Below, piece by piece: positions 57,971 through 64,000 of a DNA stretch of 64,000 bases. How positions within the stretch are numbered: position 1 is the stretch's first letter; each line of letters opens with the position of its first letter. The notes beneath the pieces are model-generated. The model made no database searches, had not been told where the DNA came from, and saw only the letters and a list, made by a program, of their open reading frames with translations. The position numbers were made by a program, and so were the translations under genes. This DNA comes from Fistularia commersonii (taxonomy: Eukaryota > Chordata > Actinopteri > Syngnathiformes > Fistulariidae), in contig JBBMNZ010000040.1 of the NCBI GenBank assembly GCA_037954325.1, forward strand, positions 195,001 through 259,000, in the 5' to 3' direction.

Positions 57971-59480
57971 TAATTCATCATAGATGTGCTAATAGCATTA
58001 GCCGAAACGCATCCACAACCAAACAAACATTAGCTCATCCACTCATTCACATGTGTGCTCCCAATGGTAATCCCTGTCCGCGACCCCCCCCTCCCCCACC
58101 AAAAGAGCCTTTCAAACACACAAACACACACACACACACACACAAAGACACACACACACACAGACACACATACACACCTTAAGTCATCATAGCTGTGCTA
58201 AAAGCATTAGCCGAAATGCATCCACAACCACACAAACATTAGCTCATCCACTCATTCACATGTATGTGCCCAGAGGTCTGGGAGCTCCGGTCATACGTCT
58301 GGGGGAGCTATCTCCAGAGAAGGCTCACATTAGGCCGTCTAAGGGGTTCTTCTGCCCCCAAGCTTCCCCGCCTCTGAGAGAAGAAACATTACCTCCACTC
58401 CTATGCTCCTCCGCTTCTCCGCTTCTCAGCTCCACCGCTCCTCCGCTATTGGCCCTGGTACCCCCCCCCACCTAAACACACTCACACACACACAAAGACA
58501 CACAAAAACACACAAACACACACAAAGACACACACACACACACACATACACACACACTCACACACACACACACACACCTTAACTCATCATAGCTGTGCTA
58601 ATAGCATTAGCCGAAATGCATCCACTACCAAACAAACATTAGCTCATCCACTCATTCACATGTGTGTGCCCAATGGTCCGGGAGCTCCAATCATACATCC
58701 GGGGATCTATATCTGGAGAAGGCTCACAGTGGCCGGTCTAAGGCGTCCTACTGCACCCAAACTTCCCATCCTCTGCCTTTGAGAAGAGAAAAATTACCTA
58801 ACCTCCTCCATTCCTCCGCTTCTCTGCTCCACCGCTCCTCCGTGATGGGCCCTGGTATCCCCCCCCCCCCACTTAAACAAACTCTCACACATACACACAC
58901 GAACACACTCACACAGACACAAAAACAAACAAACACACACACTCACACACACACACACACACCTTAACTCATCATAGCTGTGCTAATAGCATTAGCCGAA
59001 ACGCATCCACAACCAAACAAACATTAGCTCATCCACTCATTCACATGTGTGTGCCCAATGGTCCGCTTCTCCGCTCCACCGCTCCTCCGCTATAGGCCCT
59101 GGTACTCCCGATCCGCCGGACTCAGGAGAATTATGGGACGTGCTTCTGCGCTCCATCCGCTTCACAGCTCATCCGCTCCAGGCCCAGCTACCCCCTGTCC
59201 GCCCCCCCCCCCCCCCCCCACCGAAACAAACTGTCACACACATATACACAAACGCACACACAAACACACACACACACACACACACACACAAGAACACACA
59301 AACACACAAACACACACACACACACACACCTTAAGTCATCATAGCTGTGCTAATAGCTCCCAAGCTTCCCCGCCTCTGAGAGGAGAAACAATACCTCCGC
59401 TACTCCGCTCCTCCGCTTCTCAGCTCCACCGCTCCTCCGCTATGGGCCCTGGTACCCCCCCCCCCACCTAAACACACGCG

Positions 59481-59525
<45 letters not shown>

Positions 59526-59889
59526 CTTAACTCATCATAGCTTTGCTAATAGCATTAGCCGAAATGCATCCACTACCAAACAAACATTAGCTCATCCACT
59601 CATTCACATGTGTGTGCCCAATGGTCCGGGAGCTCCAATCATACGTCCGGGGGATCTATATCTGGAGAAGGCTCACAGTGGCCGGTCTAAGGCGTCCTAC
59701 TGCACCCAAACTTCACATCCTCTGCCTTTAAGAAGAGAAAAATTACCTCCACTCCTCCATTCCTCCGCTTCTCCGCTCCACCGCTCCTCCGCGAAGGGCC
59801 CTGGTACCCCCCCCCACCTAAACAAACTCTCACACATACACACACGAACACACTCACACAGACACAAAAAAAACAAACACACACACACA

Positions 59890-59928
<39 letters not shown>

Positions 59929-61919
59929 TAATTCATCATAGATGTGCTAATAGCATTAGCCGAAACGCATCCACAACCAAACAAACATTAGCTCATCCAC
60001 TCATTCACATGTGTGCTCCCAATGGTAATCCCTGTCCGCGACCCCCCCCTCCCCCACCAAAAGAGCCTTTCAAACACACAAACACACACACACACACACA
60101 CAAAGACACACACACACACAGACACACATACACACCTTAAGTCATCATAGCTGTGCTAAAAGCATTAGCCGAAATGCATCCACAACCACACAAACATTAG
60201 CTCATCCACTCATTCACATGTATGTGCCCAGAGGTCTGGGAGCTCCGGTCATACGTCTGGGGGAGCTATCTCCAGAGAAGGCTCACATTAGGCCGTCTAA
60301 GGGGTTCTTCTGCCCCCAAGCTTCCCCGCCTCTGAGAGAAGAAACATTACCTCCACTCCTATGCTCCTCCGCTTCTCCGCTTCTCAGCTCCACCGCTCCT
60401 CCGCTATTGGCCCTGGTACCCCCCCCCACCTAAACACACACACACACACACATACACACACACTCACACACACACACACACACACCTTAACTCATCATAG
60501 CTGTGCTAATAGCATTAGCCGAAATGCATCCACTACCAAACAAACATTAGCTCATCCACTCATTCACATGTGTGTGCCCAATGGTCCGGGAGCTCCAATC
60601 ATACATCCGGGGATCTATATCTGGAGAAGGCTCACAGTGGCCGGTCTAAGGCGTCCTACTGCACCCAAACTTCCCATCCTCTGCCTTTGAGAAGAGAAAA
60701 ATTACCTAACCTCCTCCATTCCTCCGCTTCTCCGCTCCACCGCTCCTCCGTGATGGGCCCTGGTATCCCCCCCCCCCACTTAAACAAACTCTCACACATA
60801 CACACACGAACACACTCACAAAGACACAAAAACAAACAAACACACACACTCACACACACACACACACACCTTAACTCATCATAGCTGTGCTAATAGCATT
60901 AGCCGAAACGCATCCACAACCAAACAAACATTAGCTCATCCACTCATTCACATGTGTGTGCCCAGTGGTCCGGGAGCTCCAATCATACGTTCGGGGGATC
61001 TATGTCCGAAGAATGCTCACATTAGCCCGTCTAAGGGGTTCTGCTGCCCCCAAGCTGCTCCGCCTCTGAGAGAAGAAACATTACCTCCGCTCCTCTGCTC
61101 CTCCGCTTCTCAGCTCCACCGCTCCTCGGCTATGGGCCCTGGTACTCCCCCCCCCCCCCCTACCTAAACAAACTCTCACACAAAATCACTCACACACACA
61201 CAAAAACACACAAACACACATACACACACATCTTAACTCATCAGAGCTGTGCTAATACCATTAGCCGAAACGCATCCACAACCAAACAAACATTCGCTCA
61301 TCCACTCATTCACATGTGTGTGCCCAATGGTACTCCCTGTCCGCGACCCCCCCCCCCCCCACCAAAAGAGCCTCTCACACACACATACAGACACAGACAC
61401 TCACACACACACAGACACACACATACACACATACACACACCTTAAGTCTTCATAGCTGTGCTAATAGCTTTAGCCGAAACGCATCCACAACCAAACAAAC
61501 ATTAGCTCATCCACTCATTCACATGTGTGTGCCCAATGGTCCTCTTCTCCGCTCCACCGCTCCTCCGCTATAGGCCCTGGTACTCCCGATCCGCTGGACT
61601 CAGGAGAATTATGGGACGTGCTTCTGCCCTCCATCCGCTTCACAGCTCATCCGCTCCAGGCCCAGCTACCCCCTGTCCGCGCCCCCCCCCCCCACACACA
61701 CAAACACACACACACACACACACACACAAGAACACACAAACACACAAACACACACACACAAACACACCTTAAGTCATCATAGCTGTGCTAATAGCTCCCA
61801 AGCTTCCCCGCCTCTGAGAGGAGAAACAATACCTCCGCTACTACGCTCCTCCGCTTCTCAGCTCCACCGCTCCTCCGCTATGGGCCCTGGTACCCCCCCC
61901 CCCCACCTAAACACACGCG

Positions 61920-61964
<45 letters not shown>

Positions 61965-62328
61965 CTTAACTCATCATAGCTTTGCTAATAGCATTAGCCG
62001 AAATGCATCCACTACCAAACAAACATTAGCTCATCCACTCATTCACATGTGTGTGCCCAATGGTCCGGGAGCTCCAATCATACGTCCGGGGGATCTATAT
62101 CTGGAGAAGGCTCACAGTGGCCGGTCTAAGGCGTCCTACTGCACCCAAACTTCACATCCTCTGCCTTTAAGAAGAGAAAAATTACCTCCACTCCTCCATT
62201 CCTCCGCTTCTCCGCTCCACCGCTCCTCCGCGAAGGGCCCTGGTACCCCCCCCCACCTAAACAAACTCTCACACATACACACACGAACACACTCACACAG
62301 ACACAAAAAAAACAAACACACACACACA

Positions 62329-62367
<39 letters not shown>

Positions 62368-63879
62368 TAATTCATCATAGATGTGCTAATAGCATTAGCC
62401 GAAACGCATCCACAACCAAACAAACATTAGCTCATCCACTCATTCACATGTGTGCTCCCAATGGTAATCCCTGTCCGCGACCCCCCCCTCCCCCACCAAA
62501 AGAGCCTTTCAAACACACAAACACACACACACACACACACAAAGACACACACACACACAGACACACATACACACCTTAAGTCATCATAGCTGTGCTAAAA
62601 GCATTAGCCGAAATGCATCCACAACCACACAAACATTAGCTCATCCACTCATTCACATGTATGTGCCCAGAGGTCTGGGAGCTCCGGTCATACGTCTGGG
62701 GGAGCTATCTCCAGAGAAGGCTCACATTAGGCCGTCTAAGGGGTTCTTCTGCCCCCAAGCTTCCCCGCCTCTGAGAGAAGAAACATTACCTCCACTCCTA
62801 TGCTCCTCCGCTTCTCCGCTTCTCAGCTCCACCGCTCCTCCGCTATTGGCCCTGGTACCCCCCCCCACCTAAACACACTCACACACACACAAAGACACAC
62901 AAAAACACACAAACACACACAAAGACACACACACACACACACATACACACACACTCACACACACACACACACACCTTAACTCATCATAGCTGTGCTAATA
63001 GCATTAGCCGAAATGCATCCACTACCAAACAAACATTAGCTCATCCACTCATTCACATGTGTGTGCCCAATGGTCCGGGAGCTCCAATCATACATCCGGG
63101 GATCTATATCTGGAGAAGGCTCACAGTGGCCGGTCTAAGGCGTCCTACTGCACCCAAACTTCCCATCCTCTGCCTTTGAGAAGAGAAAAATTACCTAACC
63201 TCCTCCATTCCTCCGCTTCTCCGCTCCACCGCTCCTCCGTGATGGGCCCTGGTATCCCCCCCCCCCCACTTAAACAAACTCTCACACATACACACACGAA
63301 CACACTCACACAGACACAAAAACAAACAAACACACACACTCACACACACACACACACACCTTAACTCATCATAGCTGTGCTAATAGCATTAGCCGAAACG
63401 CATCCACAACCAAACAAACATTAGCTCATCCACTCATTCACATGTGTGTGCCCAATGGTCCGCTTCTCCGCTCCACCGCTCCTCCGCTATAGGCCCTGGT
63501 ACTCCCGATCCGCCGGACTCAGGAGAATTATGGGACGTGCTTCTGCGCTCCATCCGCTTCACAGCTCATCCGCTCCAGGCCCAGCTACCCCCTGTCCGCC
63601 CCCCCCCCCCCCCCCCCCACCGAAACAAACTGTCACACACATATACACAAACGCACACACAAACACACACACACACACACACACACACAAGAACACACAA
63701 ACACACAAACACACACACACACACACACCTTAAGTCATCATAGCTGTGCTAATAGCTCCCAAGCTTCCCCGCCTCTGAGAGGAGAAACAATACCTCCGCT
63801 ACTCCGCTCCTCCGCTTCTCAGCTCCACCGCTCCTCCGCTATGGGCCCTGGTACCCCCCCCCCCACCTAAACACACGCG

Positions 63880-63924
<45 letters not shown>

Positions 63925-64000
63925 CTTAACTCATCATAGCTTTGCTAATAGCATTAGCCGAAATGCATCCACTACCAAACAAACATTAGCTCATCCACTC
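55718..64000. repeat. Satellite B higher-order repeat, four copies
   Basis: Four copies of a five-monomer unit starting at 55718, 57646, 59608 and 62047 (lengths 1928, 1962 and 2439, and about 1.96 kb running out of the window). The third carries two extra monomers (60952-61524) like those near 54743 and 55051. The copies look almost the same except for CA and C-run length, so the expansion is recent. No gene is seen. Confidence 0.88.

Noticed and set aside
48592..64000. Regularly spaced repeats resembling a CRISPR array
   Set aside because: Repeats are hundreds of bases long and tandem, there are no short unique spacers, no cas genes, and the context is eukaryotic.

Overview
This window looks like repeat-dense chromosomal DNA of an animal, most likely a ray-finned fish. 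I find no host gene and no RNA gene. Everything recognisable is a retrotransposon fragment, a satellite or a microsatellite. The fish assignment is an inference from the mix of repeats: a Ty1/copia element in a vertebrate-style genome, an RTE-type LINE with a GAA tail, an L1/Tx1-type LINE, a LINE 3' end of the 'CTTTATTAATCCCGAAGG' type common in teleosts, and abundant CA repeats. No database search was possible and no percent identities were computed.

Left part (1-18100). A copia element (Copia-A) is present as two halves in opposite orientation. The 5' half lies on the minus strand at 1-2074 and runs off the window; the 3' half lies on the plus strand at 8255-11662. Their outer ends carry the same 5-bp target duplication (gtcct at 2075, aggac at 11663), so one insertion appears to have been split by an inversion. 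Between the halves is a tandem array of a second, internally deleted copia family (Copia-B). Its units are joined to a block carrying an unknown 123-codon ORF (called M here) and, in two of the three units, to an RTE LINE tail with a (TTC)n/(GAA)n tract. A 2.0-kb RTE LINE sits inside the Copia-A reverse transcriptase with an 18-bp target duplication. A further Copia-B/RTE/M composite lies in inverse orientation at 15040-18095, so the window holds inverted repeat arms of about 3 kb.

Middle (11668-43759). A higher-order repeat of several kb recurs. Its order is satellite A, an internally deleted L1-like LINE, CTCCTCCG minisatellite, CA repeat, a second L1-like LINE carrying the ORF2 C-terminus (12861-14783, 20755-22680, 39489-41423), another CA repeat, then satellite A again. 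Between two of these units are a satellite-B array (23100-29420, interrupted by a LINE 3' end at 24281-24675) and an 8.7-kb CTCCTCCG-rich satellite C (29420-38165).

Right part (43760-64000). A full-length Copia-A (4827 bp, two 356-bp LTRs, 5-bp target duplication caaac) is inserted in satellite B. It has a primer-binding site complementary to the internal part of initiator tRNA-Met, a gag start codon inside the LTR, and several in-frame stops. The rest is satellite B, with one interstitial telomere-repeat tract (48815-48852) and a recent five-monomer higher-order repeat of about 1.96 kb at the right end.

No gene system operates here as a functional unit. The elements are decayed and have been amplified together as satellite. 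The least explained items are the M ORF block, the split Copia-A, and the stop codons shared by independently inserted Copia-A copies.
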